Assembly: GCA_036785705.1 (NCBI GenBank)
Contig: JAWUZG010000070.1
Span: forward strand, 5,777,001 to 5,841,000
DNA: 64,000 nt
Source: Acanthornis magna
Lineage: Eukaryota; Chordata; Aves; Passeriformes; Acanthizidae
Direction: 5' to 3'
Shown here: one piece after another, positions 27,455 to 39,337 of the stretch
Numbering within the stretch: position 1 is the first letter of the stretch
Layout of the letters: each line of letters begins with the position of its first letter
Made by a program: the position numbers and the translations under genes
The notes under the pieces: generated by a model
Seen by the model: only the letters and a program-made list of their open reading frames with translations
Told to the model about the DNA's origin: nothing
The model's database searches: none

Positions 27455-30400
27455 CTGTTGAGAGGGAAGAAAGTTGTTATTATTTCTGATCCAGTTCTGC
27501 TTAACTCAGCATTGAAAGAAGAGTAAATAAAAGCCAAGACATTTTAGGGCAGGGAACACCCACAATAAAATATCTTCCCCTGTAAACAGAGAGAATATAA
27601 ATTAATTATAATAGCAGAAAACTTTGATAATGGATGCATGGTTATCATCATCTACTATAAGAAGAAATATGTGCTATTAACAAAAAAAAATTGAAAATCA
27701 CTTTGAGCTAGGCATTGTGTGTCAATACTAAACACCTAAGCAAAACCATCAAAAACTGCAACCAAAGTAAGATTATTAAGTATTATTATATTATTAAAGG
27801 AATAATCCCTTCTCCGATGTGGTTAACAATGGAATTCCAAGTAATTTTCGGCTACTTAGATTAAGAAAATTATTATGTTTATTTAATTACAGAAGAGGTT
27901 ATTCAGACTTGCTGCCTATGCATGATTAAACATATATAAATCACTAACCTGACCAACAGAGTTTCTTTTAAAAGCTTTTATGATACCAGAGAGACACTCA
28001 AAAATAGTTTTAAATATCTTTAGGCCTCTGTGCACCAAAGAATACCACCCTTTTTCAAATGAGGACTGAGTTTTAGATAAACACCCTGGTTCTTTGGTAG
28101 GTGACTCATTGTATAAAAACCAGGTTTTCTCATAGTTATATGATCTCACTGGTTTTTCCAGCCTGTTTACTCTTTAGAGGAAAAAGGAGCATTATTTCAT
28201 ACACGCTACAGACTGTGTCTGTTCCCCACTCAAGGAAAAGGACAGTGCTCTTCGCAGCACGTGTGAGGAAGTTCCGTGTGCCGCCTCAGTGGCCGTAAGA
28301 CTCTCAGGAATGGGGCTGAGCGAAGGCAGAGCTGTGCAGATACACGGCTTCCTCTGCCATTTCAAACATTTGCTTTGGTAGGGCCAAGGTAAGCACTTGA
28401 TGAGGACCTACCCTCTTTGATTAATGACACATTGCGCTGTTTGAACGCTGCTCTTGCGGAAGTTACGGGAAAACCACAGAGGTCACAGACACGGCAGCTT
28501 CAGTGGCTGTGTTTCAGGCCAGAACTGTACCTCACCTCTCCAGGGACAGGTTGTGATCCCTTCATTACAGCCAGCACAGCTAGTCAGAAACAAAAATGAC
28601 TCTGCTTTTCAAACCAAACCAAAGTTACTAAACTCTAAATTATACTGAAAGAAAAGCAACCACAGATCAGTGTGTTCAATTCAGTTCCGGCCCTGTCTCC
28701 ACGGAACAAATAATTTTAAGCGAGCCTCTGGAAGATGTTCAGAGACAGATCTAGATGCTTCTAGATATGTCTTTTTACTGTATTTAAACACTCTGTGCAT
28801 CAAACTGCTCAGTCTGTGAGCTTGTTCTGACAGCAAATTCAAGGTGGTAACAGAGCTGTGGATTTTGTTCCCGGGTGGCTTCAGCAGAGGTTCTGAATGT
28901 CCTGTTAAGGTCACTCTGTTCATTGTTTAGCCTACATGAGCACTGTACAAACACGATAGATCAGAACTGAGAGGCCAACTATGGAAGTGTTACTAAAATA
29001 TTTCTGCTTCCCTTAGCAATTATGGAAGCACTACAAACAGGACTCAACCAACAGAACACCTAAAACAAAATCATGCTTCCCCACAAAATGAAATCACTGG
29101 AGAGGACACTTTTTCACACTCAGTTCAGAGAGGATAAGACTACACAAGTAAGATTGACTACTTGACAATTTTTCAGTGGGAAGGCAAGAAGGAAGAAAAT
29201 AACCTTTCTCCATTCCAGAGGTTTTGTTGGTTTCTGTTTTTTGGGGTTTTTTTTGTCTCTAAAAGGAAACATAGAACCAGCTTTATCCACCATAATGTGC
29301 CATAAATTCAAGTAATGTCCTAACCTGACCTGCAGAATGGCATAATTCATTGATTTACTATGCATTTTATTAAAATATTCTTTATGTAACTCTGTGAAGC
29401 CCTTAATTCTTGCACATAACCCAAATAAGAAACTTTGCTGAGTAAGAACAGACAGTGCCCTGTGATTCTGCAGATCCCAAGCTTCCACTTGAAGGGAAAG
29501 GCTGTTTCTAGGTCAGGATACTTCAGAAGATACAGAAGTGAAAAAAATAACACCAAAACCAGGGCATTTCTTGGTGCATGGACTCACAGTCACATGCATG
29601 CAAAGAGGTGTAATTAGAGACAAGTGTCCCTTTGCTTGGCTCATGTGTGCAGAGGGAATAGCTCTGTTTTGCTCAATTTGGAGCAAATACAACCACCCCG
29701 TTCACTCACCTTCCTTTGAACTGCTCTGCTTCTCCTCATACAGATTAGTCCCTGTCACTTGGCAGAATGACAACGGGCAGAGAGCTCTGCAAACTCATTC
29801 TCTATGTCTTTTAGACCTAAGTGACCCTGCTCTCAAAATCCCGAACCTCACACATTAATCCCATGCCCACATCCTTCCTTCCAATATATACCTGCAAATG
29901 CAAGCTGTTTTTATTTTTACACCACTCAAGCGTTTTTTCAGTAGCGGATTTCATTTGCCTGTGACGAGAAAGCCCTCGATGGACTCGCACAACAGCAATC
30001 CTGAGATTTCAGCTGATGCTCAGTGTTGCCTGACTAATGACTACACTTCACCTCCCCTGACTCCCAGCCTTCACAGGAAAACTTGCAGTGGGATAACTGT
30101 TTAAGCGCCTCAGTCTCAGTCTCTGTATCTGTGTTTCAAAAACAAAAGACTCTTGCTTGTCTTGCAAGCGTTCTTTGAAAAACAATTTTCATTTTGCTTC
30201 CCAAAATGGATGGGAGAGTGAACAAAATGATTTTGGATATGGTAACAAAAAACCCAAATCCTAAGCCCTCCAAATAAAAAAGTAAAAAAGAAAGGGTTTA
30301 TGTGTTTGGGGCTTTTTTGCCTTTAAATGAGTTATCAGTGCCCAAAGAAGCTGTGGATGCTCCATCCATGGAAGTGTTCAAGGCCAGGCTGGATGGGGCT

Positions 30401-33400
30401 CTGCGCAACCTGGTCTGGTGGAAGGTGTCCCTGCCCATGGTGGGGGTTTGGAACAAGATGGTCTTTAAGGTCTCTTCCAACCCCAAACATTCTATGATGC
30501 TCTGATTACTTTGTTCCATACTGGGGCTAAAAATATTGCCCTGATCTGTTTGTACCTGAGACACCAAGTATCTAAGCACTTCAGACAAGTAAATAAATTT
30601 CAGAAGGCTTCAAAGACTATTTGATTGTTCGATTGGCTGCATGTTCATAAAAGCCAAAACTTTTTTGTTTTCCTTTATTTTTCTTTTCTGCAATATTTCC
30701 ATACATTCCATGTTAATGAGATCCTATATATTGTAACTGAAAATAAGCTTGGATAGCAAGAAGCACACTACACTCATACAGACCTTCACACATCCCGGGG
30801 AAGAAATGCCCTTTAAGGGCTGGGATTAACAAACTGCCATTGTAACAGACATGTGGACATAAACAGGATGTTAATTTTAACCACTGCACCAGGCCATACT
30901 ATAATAAGCAAATATTCAAAAGAGGCCTTATAGATAGAACTGTATTTTTTTAAGTCTGAAATTTTGCTGCTAGCCTCAAGAAGGAAAACAAAGCTATGGT
31001 TTTTTCCCCCAAGTATCTATCTAAATGAGGTCATTTTATATTTCCAAACAAAGCTCCTGCAAACTTGCTTTTCAACCCTGCCCCATACAATAAGTCATTT
31101 TCATGGACAAGAAGGACCAAAGTATTAAGATAAAGCTCATTTTGTTTCAGATGCATTCCCATGAACTACTTAAGCTCAGCAAAACAGAAGTTACAGTAGA
31201 CAGAACTTGCAGTCCCACGACCCTGCTTTTTGCATTGTTAAAATTTTTCTTACAACACATCACTTTCAACCCAATGGGAGCTCCAACATGGATTGTTCTG
31301 ATTTATTACATTTCTGGCAGTTCTGTAAACAAATCAGTTCCAAATGTGTTCCTTGGCAGGATCTAGGGTAATTCAAAAAGGGGGAAAAAAAGTATCTTGG
31401 TTATAAATACTTTTATAGCATGTCAGCCTTTTCATACTTTAATAAAAAATAAGCTATTAACTAGCAAGTTTCAATACTTAAAAATATCCTTCAACTTTCA
31501 TATCTTTAGATGGATTTACATAAGCACATTACAGAAGTTTTAAATACATTTTAATGTATTTAACTGAATTGTTAGCTTTAGAGTTATCCAAATGATTACA
31601 AACACGGCAGTAATTTGGCATTAATAATTTACACTGCTGATCTGAACATGTATTGAATTAGGTATTTCTGCGGCCATTTATGCACACCTGCTCAAAAATA
31701 ATAACTTAGCCAGTAAAGGGCAGCTGGAGATTCAAGCAGCACACTTAGCTTTTAGTACATTTGCAGTATATTGTGCATTGCAAATTTCTCTGCCTCTTCT
31801 GTAGATGCTACGAGACACTGAGGCTGAAAGCTGCTGCTCTCACTGGTCCGTGTCACTGCACAGAAGTTTATTTAATTAGATCTACAGGTAATAGTCCATT
31901 TAAAACAATTTAGTCTTCCCTCTTTAATTACAAGGCAATTAAGTTTCAAATTCACACACAACTTTTTACAAGGAAATATGAAATTCCCTAGTACAATGCT
32001 TTCAAAGTGGTAATGAAAGGACACAGTAATGAAAAGCTCCCTATATTTTTCCCAGGCATTCTAAGTAATTTTCTTTCCAAACCCAAAACCTAAACAAGAA
32101 ATAAACCTTTTCAAAGCTTCAGTATTATAAAAGTAAATTTTACAACCACATAAATATATAAAGTTTATCTTTCATAGTAAAAACCCAACTCCCATGAAGA
32201 CTTCAAAGAAACATGAATACCCAAATAAATTCCAACCTACAATGAAAAATTAGAGGACAAGATTTAGATTTTTTTATTTTGGAAGCAATCCCTCCTGAAG
32301 TAGTCTCATGCCATTTGGTCTCTGAATTGGCAGCTAATGAGAAAGGTTCAGGTCCAAATCAGGCAACTGATTTGATTTGGGCATTCAGCAATAGAACTAC
32401 CTCAGAGGCTTTAATCACCAGGCTTTTGAGAGAAGCTGTGTTGTGTTTTTTTACTGTATTTCTCTAAAGTTTTCATATTTTTGCTTATTTAAAAATTTTT
32501 TTAAAGGCTGTGAGGAAAACAACCCTCCACATCTATTCAGACCAGTAAACAGCAGAAGCATGAGAAAGACATGTTCCCAAGATTTCCAATCAAGAATAAA
32601 TCTGGATAAATATCAACTCTTAAAAATATCTGTCTGTCTGGAACTGCAAGTCAGATAAAAGAGTGAGTGAAAAATGGATGACATTGTCTGTTTCTGCCTG
32701 TGGACAAGTGGGTGAATGGAACTTAAGCTGCCTCTGAGGCTAAACTGAACCCTTTCACCTCCACTTTTGGTTTTTTAAATTGAAGTTTTCAGTATCTTTT
32801 TTGGTATTTGCCATTAACTTTATGAGAACTATGGCTCACTGAGATGTGACATCTGCACGGGTTGTGCTGCGCTGGTGCTACTCATGCCTCATGCATGGAA
32901 GGAATTCTGTAGAAGAATGTCAGTGTTTAATCGAGGGCTATAATCAAGCCAGATGCCACAGACACTTGATTTATGTGTGCAGCAAAAAAGAAGAAATTAG
33001 GTAAATGCCTATTAAAAAAAACCTTTTAAAAACCATTTGTACATATGCACTTTTGCCTATTTACCTTTATGCTGTTAATGAGAAATTATCTGCTGCTTAC
33101 TCCAACTTATCTATGTAAAATTGCCCGATTTTAAAATGCCTCAAGTTCTCCAACTAATACGATGGATTTTCAAGACAGGAAATTAGTTTTGTAAGCACAA
33201 CTCCTATGCTTTCAAGATTTAGTCTCATTTTAGAAGAAGCACTAGAATTAGCTCATTAGGCAAAAATTTAAAAAAAAAAAGACGGTATGTTCTGTGCCAC
33301 TTTCCTGTTGGAAAGGCTATGTTAAAGTAGCTGCTTGACTGTCCCTACTTGGAGCCAAAAGATAACAAATGATGATGTGGGAGACAATGTAGATAACTAT

Positions 33401-35937
33401 GGGTGCAAGACAGAATTGTTAAATTTAGGGGGAAAGTCCTTAGGAAAAGCAAGCAGGCAGCCTGTGGCAGCTGGTGACAGAACACATGAAGAGAAGACAG
33501 TTATCTGTCCCTTCTTTTCCAACTCCTTTGGCTGGCGTTTGCTCACTGTGGAGGGTGACCGCAGACTCAGCCAGGCATCACCTCACATTTGGTTCATATT
33601 TTTGAGGTTGTCTCTGCAGCCACAAGAGGCAAATCTTTTTTATATTTCTAATTTTTTTTTTTTTTTTAAATTAATGAAAGCTGAGAATCTGAGTAAGAGG
33701 AAAAAGTCTGTAGCACATTGTGCTACTAGAGAATCTGGGAATATGGAAGGGCCCAGAGCACAAGCTGCAGCAGATGCAGACACAACTATTCAGTTTTCAT
33801 AACTAAGTCACCACCAGATGTGAAAAAACCAAGAGGACTAGAATAAACACCCCTCCTCCTTTTCTGGTTCTTCAGAGTGCTAGGGATGATTATTCACCAC
33901 TGGTACCATCAGGATGACAGTGGGTGAGAAAGACTGGACTTTCTCTTCCATGTCATCACTATTTTTGTCTCAGGAGCTGCTTGCAGAACTCCCATCTGTG
34001 CTGCACACCCAAAAAAGAGCATCATCAGGACAGGGCCACTGCAGCAATTCTGCTTCCGGTCAACTAAGAACACTTTCTTGAAATGAGAGCTAAACCTATT
34101 TGTCGGAGAGATGCAGAGGAAGCTTTGACTGCATGAAAATTTTAAGTGAAAACAGATATAAACTTACCGCAAACAAATTAATATTTGTTAATGTATATTT
34201 CATATCATACTCCAAAACATTTTTTTAGCAGAAAAAACTACAGATGGGACGCATTTTCTTAATCAATCCTAAAGGGATCCCATTCTCTCTTACCAAGTAA
34301 TAGTAAAACCCATTTTTCTTTTGTTTCAAATACTTATTGTTGATCTTCAATTCTGCCTGCCCCCCAGCTAAATATAAATAGCTTTAACAACTGGCTCAGC
34401 TAAAAGTAAACATTCAAATACCACAAAGGAGGAGAAGAGTTTGCCCCAGTAGAAGAGTTAATGTCAGTCAATCCTTTTCAGGTTAGAACCTAAAAAGAAA
34501 TCCACATTATTTGCAGTTTTCCAACACAAAGTTGCATCGTTTCTAAAGGTAACAGAAGCTTCAGCTATGCTCCTCATATCCTCATTACACTTTCTGCAAA
34601 CTTGAATATTGGCTGTTAACAGGAAAATCCTCCAACAGTGTATTAAATGGGCAGCCATCACATTGGCTGTAATGTCACATTTTCCTTTCATAGTGGCTAA
34701 ACCACCACTTCCTCCAAATAGACCCTAAAGTTTTCTTCTCAATTTGTAGCCAATTCTTTCTTCGCTACACCGTTTCCACAGTGAAGATGCAATTATAGTA
34801 TCACACACCAACTTTCTTTATGCTATTCATCAAGTCATAGTCTGTGGAAATGAAAAATTAACTCACTGCAATTAAATTTATTTTTAAGGCATATCCATTA
34901 CTTCTGCTGCTTTTTCCTGTCAGGAATTCCATCTGGAAATATACTTAGAAGACAACAGCAATTTTTTAGGACTAATCTGAAACATTGTATGATTCAATGG
35001 AAAGGAAATAGAACTGCTGTGAAAAAGTTTTGCCTGTTTTTTTGGCAATGACAACATATCTAATCAGCCAAACTTTGACAAAACTATTCCCATATGAATG
35101 CCTGAAGGAACCCTGTGAAGCTACCCCAAAGTTTCTTTTAGTTCTCACATACTCCCAAATACCAGTCTTCATGTCTGCCACTGATTAATACAGTACTTCA
35201 TTCCAAAATGCAATTATCCCATTGACCTTTTGCCACTGTGGAAACAAGCAAGCCTATGGGTCTAAGTTCTATAATCACATTTTTGTCCTAATTGTGTCCT
35301 TAATACACACAGGCTTTATACATAGGCCTGGAATCAAGTCCAGATATTGCCTTTTATTAAATTTCAGAGAACTTCCAGTAACAATGTCATTACAGTGAAG
35401 AAATGTTCTCATGACACAGTAAAGCCTGGATGAAGAAGCTGTAAAAATTTTTTTCCTGCGCAACCTTTGCCAAAAGCACAGTCCGAGAATCCACGTTTAC
35501 ACTGTTCCTCTCTCCAATTTCACCTTCAGAGATTATTACCACTTTCTGCAAACACAGGGAGAGATTTTAATGGGAGATGAAAGGAAAGCCTTTTGAGGTT
35601 GTAAGGAATGGGTGTATGCAGTTGAAATACTTCTGCACTTACACACCACCTACACTGTTTTAAGCTTCATAAAATGAGCAAAGCAAGAGGATAACTCAAA
35701 ACATTGCAGAGAACATGGATGCTTGGCAAAGACGTAATTTAACTCTAAAATGCTTTGCTGATTTAAGCTTTCCATAGTCCTTGGTAAACTGGGATGTGTG
35801 TTTTTTAGAAATACCATTTTCGGTATCATAATTTTTTAGAACTAAGCATGCAGCAGTGCTTTCCACCATCGCCCAGGGCTTGGAAAATACAACATCCTAG
35901 GCACAGGTCCCAAACACTTTTTGTGCTCTGTACTCAC
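27455..35937 (-). other. ANKRD50: ANKRD50 intron between second and third coding exons
   Basis: Donor GTGAGT at 35937-35932, acceptor pyrimidine tract plus CAG ending at 27455. Length is 8483 bases and phase is 1. Apart from one CR1 tail at 30330-30505 and short homopolymers (a T-run near 33651-33667), I see no structured element. A 155-codon frame at 33335-33802 on the plus strand crosses a poly-T run and looks like chance. Confidence 0.85.
30330..30505 (+). repeat. CR1 LINE 3' fragment, ORF2 C-terminus and tail
   Basis: The translation VPKEAVDAPSMEVFKARLDG, continuing ALRNLV, is the C-terminal end of the CR1 reverse-transcriptase ORF. It is followed by the non-coding tail with GTCCCTGCCCATGG, TTTAAGGTCTCTTCCAACCC and ATTCTATGATGCTCTG. 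The copy is 5'-truncated, lies antisense to ANKRD50 inside its intron, and the frame reads through past the normal ORF2 end. It is a relatively well preserved copy, hence younger than the other intronic relics. Confidence 0.92.
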
Positions 35938-36167
35938 CTGTAAACATTTTTGTAACAGCTTTACTCTGCTTGCGGGCAGAACACAGGAGGAGCAGCCAGG
36001 GAGGGAAGAACTCGAAGTGGCTGGCTAAAATCTCCGCGATTGTCCCAGATAAACTCGTGGAAGTCTGTTCACCCTCGGAAACGTTACAGCCCTCGTCCAC
36101 TGAATCCACCACCATGAAGAGGCTCTGCTGAGGGGGCTTCATTCCCAAGAGAGGGAGCAGAATGCAC
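35938..36167 (-). CDS. ANKRD50: ANKRD50 middle coding exon with Walker B motif
   Basis: A 230-base exon encodes the end of Arg160 through residue 236 and the first base of codon 237. The acceptor is CGTTCCTTCCAG and the donor ACAG/GTGAGT. The peptide starts [10 protein letters not shown] and contains [10 protein letters not shown] at residues 176-185, a hydrophobic strand followed by Asp/Glu as in the Walker B motif of STAND-type P-loop NTPases. It ends [14 protein letters not shown]. Together with the Walker A of the preceding coding exon it forms the nucleotide-binding core. Whether ANKRD50 hydrolyses ATP is not settled by sequence. The open frame extends upstream beyond the acceptor, but that extension is intronic. 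Confidence 0.95.
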
Positions 36168-38229
36168 CTGGAAGGAACGTGACACAGAATTGGTATTTTA
36201 AATGCATTTAACAATACATTGACTCTCATATAGGCATCCAAGTCGAAGCTATGATCAACTCAAACTGCAAAGTTACTTCTTAAATAGGTACCATGGAAAA
36301 TGTTGAAGCAGACTAAACTAACAGGAATACTCTGTTACTCTGAAGAGGTAGTGATGTAATTCTTGTTTAGGCAGTGTTACTTTTTCATGAACTTTTTATT
36401 TATAAAAAGACTTTAAAATTATGTAGTAGTGTTCAGGGCTAATTAGAAGACTTGGAGAAACATTGCTTCACTAAGAAGCTACTTGGCCTAAAGCTCAAGA
36501 ACTTCACTACTGTTGCCTCTGCCAAAGCTGTTGCTATTGCTTATCAGAAACTAGTAGTGAACAATAGTTGGTCATGAAACAAAAGTCTAAAGACACATGA
36601 AATATCAAAGCTCAAAGAGTTCAAATCTGAATGAATAACAGTTTTACAAAGAACAGAGTTTCTGCCATACCTTCACAAACAAAATGCAAATTAGTAGCAG
36701 ACTGAGGCATTTGGTAGTGACTTTGATGTATTAGCTTTTATTTATATTGAAGTTGCCAAGCTCCTATTGCTGGGAGAGGATTATCTGCATCCTCGGATGC
36801 AGCTCTAATAGCACATCCGATTGTGTGGCTAAAAACTTCAAATGTGCATCTACTTTTGCCCTCTTTAAGGGTGTTTCTTAAAATTATACCTAACTGCATT
36901 TACATGTATCTTTAAATAGTACCACATAATCATCATGCATCTATTCAGTATTTCCACACTACAGCACTATTTTTTGGGAAACTTCATAGTGATTTAGGTC
37001 TGTAAGTTTCATTGACTTAATTACCTTTAAATACATTTGGCAAGTAAACTTTTACTTTATAGTACAAGGATTTGGAAAACGAAATGAAGTGAGAAAAATA
37101 TGTATCTGACAGTTTACTCTCTTATAAATTTGCTGTTTGCACATGTCCAGAAGACACGCACATCGTAAGTATTTTTTGTTTTATTCAAGACCATAATAAC
37201 TTTTTTTCATTTATTTTACTGAACAAATTTACCTTCAGAAGCTTTGGTCAACACATTATCACCTACCAACCATTCAAATGGGAATACAGGCAAATCTTGC
37301 CTTTTAATGCAAGAATTCAGCCCACTTCAGAAATGATTCATAAGCCCTGTTAGGGGGAGGTTTGTTATTTTCTGGTTTTCTGAGAAAAATGCAAAATGGA
37401 AACAGTGGTGCACTCTTCATGTCTGACAGTAACAGCAGAATCCAGCAGAACAGACGAGGGTGAAATTTTCTCAGAGGCATAAGAAGGAACAAGAAGGAAC
37501 TACAGAATACTTCTGATCTGAAAGTATTCATGGATTTTAAAACACAGCCTTCCCCCCTCTTTTCTTTTTTTTCTTTTTTTTTTTTTCAGAAGCACAAGAC
37601 TTCTGGGAACTCCTTGGTAGTTCCCCAGCTAGGTACTCCTTCAGAGGATGCCTGAGGTACAACTGAAATCACTGTACACTAAGCTGGGAAGTTAAGCAGC
37701 TACCAATTTGCAGAACAGGAAATTAAAGTAGCCATGAGGTTAAAATTACTTTCCTAAGTGATGCCAATCCCACAATGAAAGGAGGCGGTTGGGAATGACC
37801 ACATTTTCCACCCCTTCCCCCACCACAATGCTGCCTTGCCCCCTCAGCTATTTGTGTCAAGGCATTTTTCCTGCAACATTTCTTTTGCTATCAAAACTAA
37901 TTTTCTTCTCACATAGTTCCCTGTATGAAATTACTTTGTGAGAATGAATGTTACTGAGAGATATGAAGAAATGGTAATGGTATCTTAAATTAAAATCTCA
38001 CTTAAAATCTGCGTGACCCTAACAAAATGCCCACAAAATACCTTAGAAGCATCCAGAAACATTCTTGTGACAGTTTTTACCTGTTGGGAACACCACCAAG
38101 AAAAGTGAACAGTCATGTATGGGAAAGATTCCCAAACCACTGTGCCTCTAAACAAGGCTGGAAGCAGATGTCTAAGGAATAATGTAAGCACTAGGCAAGC
38201 ACTAGAAGATCCAATTTTCCTGGTATTCT

Positions 38230-38610
38230 CAGCAATCAGTGTTTCCAGGGATTTTCTGAATCAGAGATTCAGGCTTTGCATTTAACATCCCTTAACTGAC
38301 CACACTTCCACAGGTTTGTCCAAGTCTTGTATGAACTGATTTAAGGCTCTGGCATCTGCAACAGGAAAGACCTTGTGCAGCTTAGCCACACACTGCATGA
38401 AATAATCCTTCCTTTGGTCGTTTAAAAACCAAAATGCCCTCGTTCCATTTGAGATCCTTCAACTTCTGACTGGAAGGGCCAGTGAGCAGTAATGTCATAT
38501 CCCCATTTGTACCACAGACTCTGTGAGCTATTTTTTCCCAGGCAGAAGAGTCCTAGCATATTGAAGGTGCTCCACAAAATGCTATTCCACAGACCCTTGT
38601 CTCCCTGTGC
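38230..38610 (-). repeat. Ancient CR1-like LINE relic
   Basis: On the plus strand the stretch reads, in order, TTTGTCCAAGTCTTGTATGA, a segment like GGCTCTGGCATCTGCAACA, TAATCCTTCCTTTGGTCG and TTTAAAAACCAAAATGCC. This order and spacing match a widespread amniote CR1-type repeat seen in reverse orientation. Divergence is high and no open frame remains. Recognition is from remembered family pattern, so exact boundaries are approximate. Confidence 0.6.
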
Positions 38611-38949
38611 TCTGCTTCTTTCCACTTCACAATACTTGTATTTCTGAATCTTGACATAATTTAAGCTCTACTAGGAAAAATATATGCACATAAGAAATGA
38701 GGCACAATGACTTCTCCCAGCCTGCGGCAGTATTAATAAAAGTGTGGCATTAACAAGATATTGATCAGGCTTTCTCTTTAAGTGCCCTTTGAAACTGTTT
38801 GATAAAATTATGTTCTTCCGAGACACTTTACATCACGAGTTCAGAGTCGACGCCAAGAAACATAATGGCAAAACTTTTCGGGAAGTGCTGTGCTAATTTG
38901 CCAGAAGTCACATTAGTGACAGCCAGGGGATCAGTCCCAGACAGCAGAG

Positions 38950-39337
38950 GGTTATGAAAGGCAGGTCCTGCCTGACCAGCCTGATCTCCACCCAAGACAG
39001 GGTGACCTTCTCAGTGGATGGGGCAAAGGGTGAAGATATTGTTTACCCAGACTGTAATAAAGCCTCTGCCAGGGTTTCCCACATCATCCTCCTGGACAAA
39101 CTGGCCGCATGGCCAGCTCTAAAGAGATGTGGGGAAGGGAGTTAAATCCAGCAGCTCACAAGTGGTGTTGTCCAGGCTCAATATTGGGGCCAGTCCTGTT
39201 TAGTATCTTTGTTGCTGATCTGGACAAGGGCACCGAGCGAACCCTCACTAGGTCAGGCCCTTCTCCCAAGACATGGTTTAGTGGTGGCTTGATGATTTCA
39301 AAGGTCTGTTCCAACCCACACAATCCTCTGAGTCTCT
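38950..39337 (+). repeat. CR1 LINE reverse-transcriptase relic with internal deletions
   Basis: Plus-strand fragments match CR1 ORF2 in order. GAAAGGCAGGTCCTGCCTGA is the block before the catalytic region. GTTTACCCAGACTGTAATAA followed by AGCCTCTGCC corresponds to the decayed YLDFSKAFD motif, and CTCCTGGACAAACTGGCCGC is next. TCACAAGTGGTGTTGTCCAG, then GGGGCCAGTCCTGTTTAGTA, is the SGVPQGSxLGPxLF motif. It then jumps to a 3' tail of the type GGTTTAGTGGTGGCTTGATG ... AAGGTCTGTTCCAACCC. Segments are missing near 39115-39135 and 39255-39275. It is a non-functional retroelement, sense relative to the plus strand and antisense to ANKRD50. Confidence 0.85.

Noticed and set aside
33335..33802. 155-codon plus-strand intronic frame
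   Set aside because: It includes a poly-Phe stretch from a T homopolymer and no domain, so it is most likely chance.
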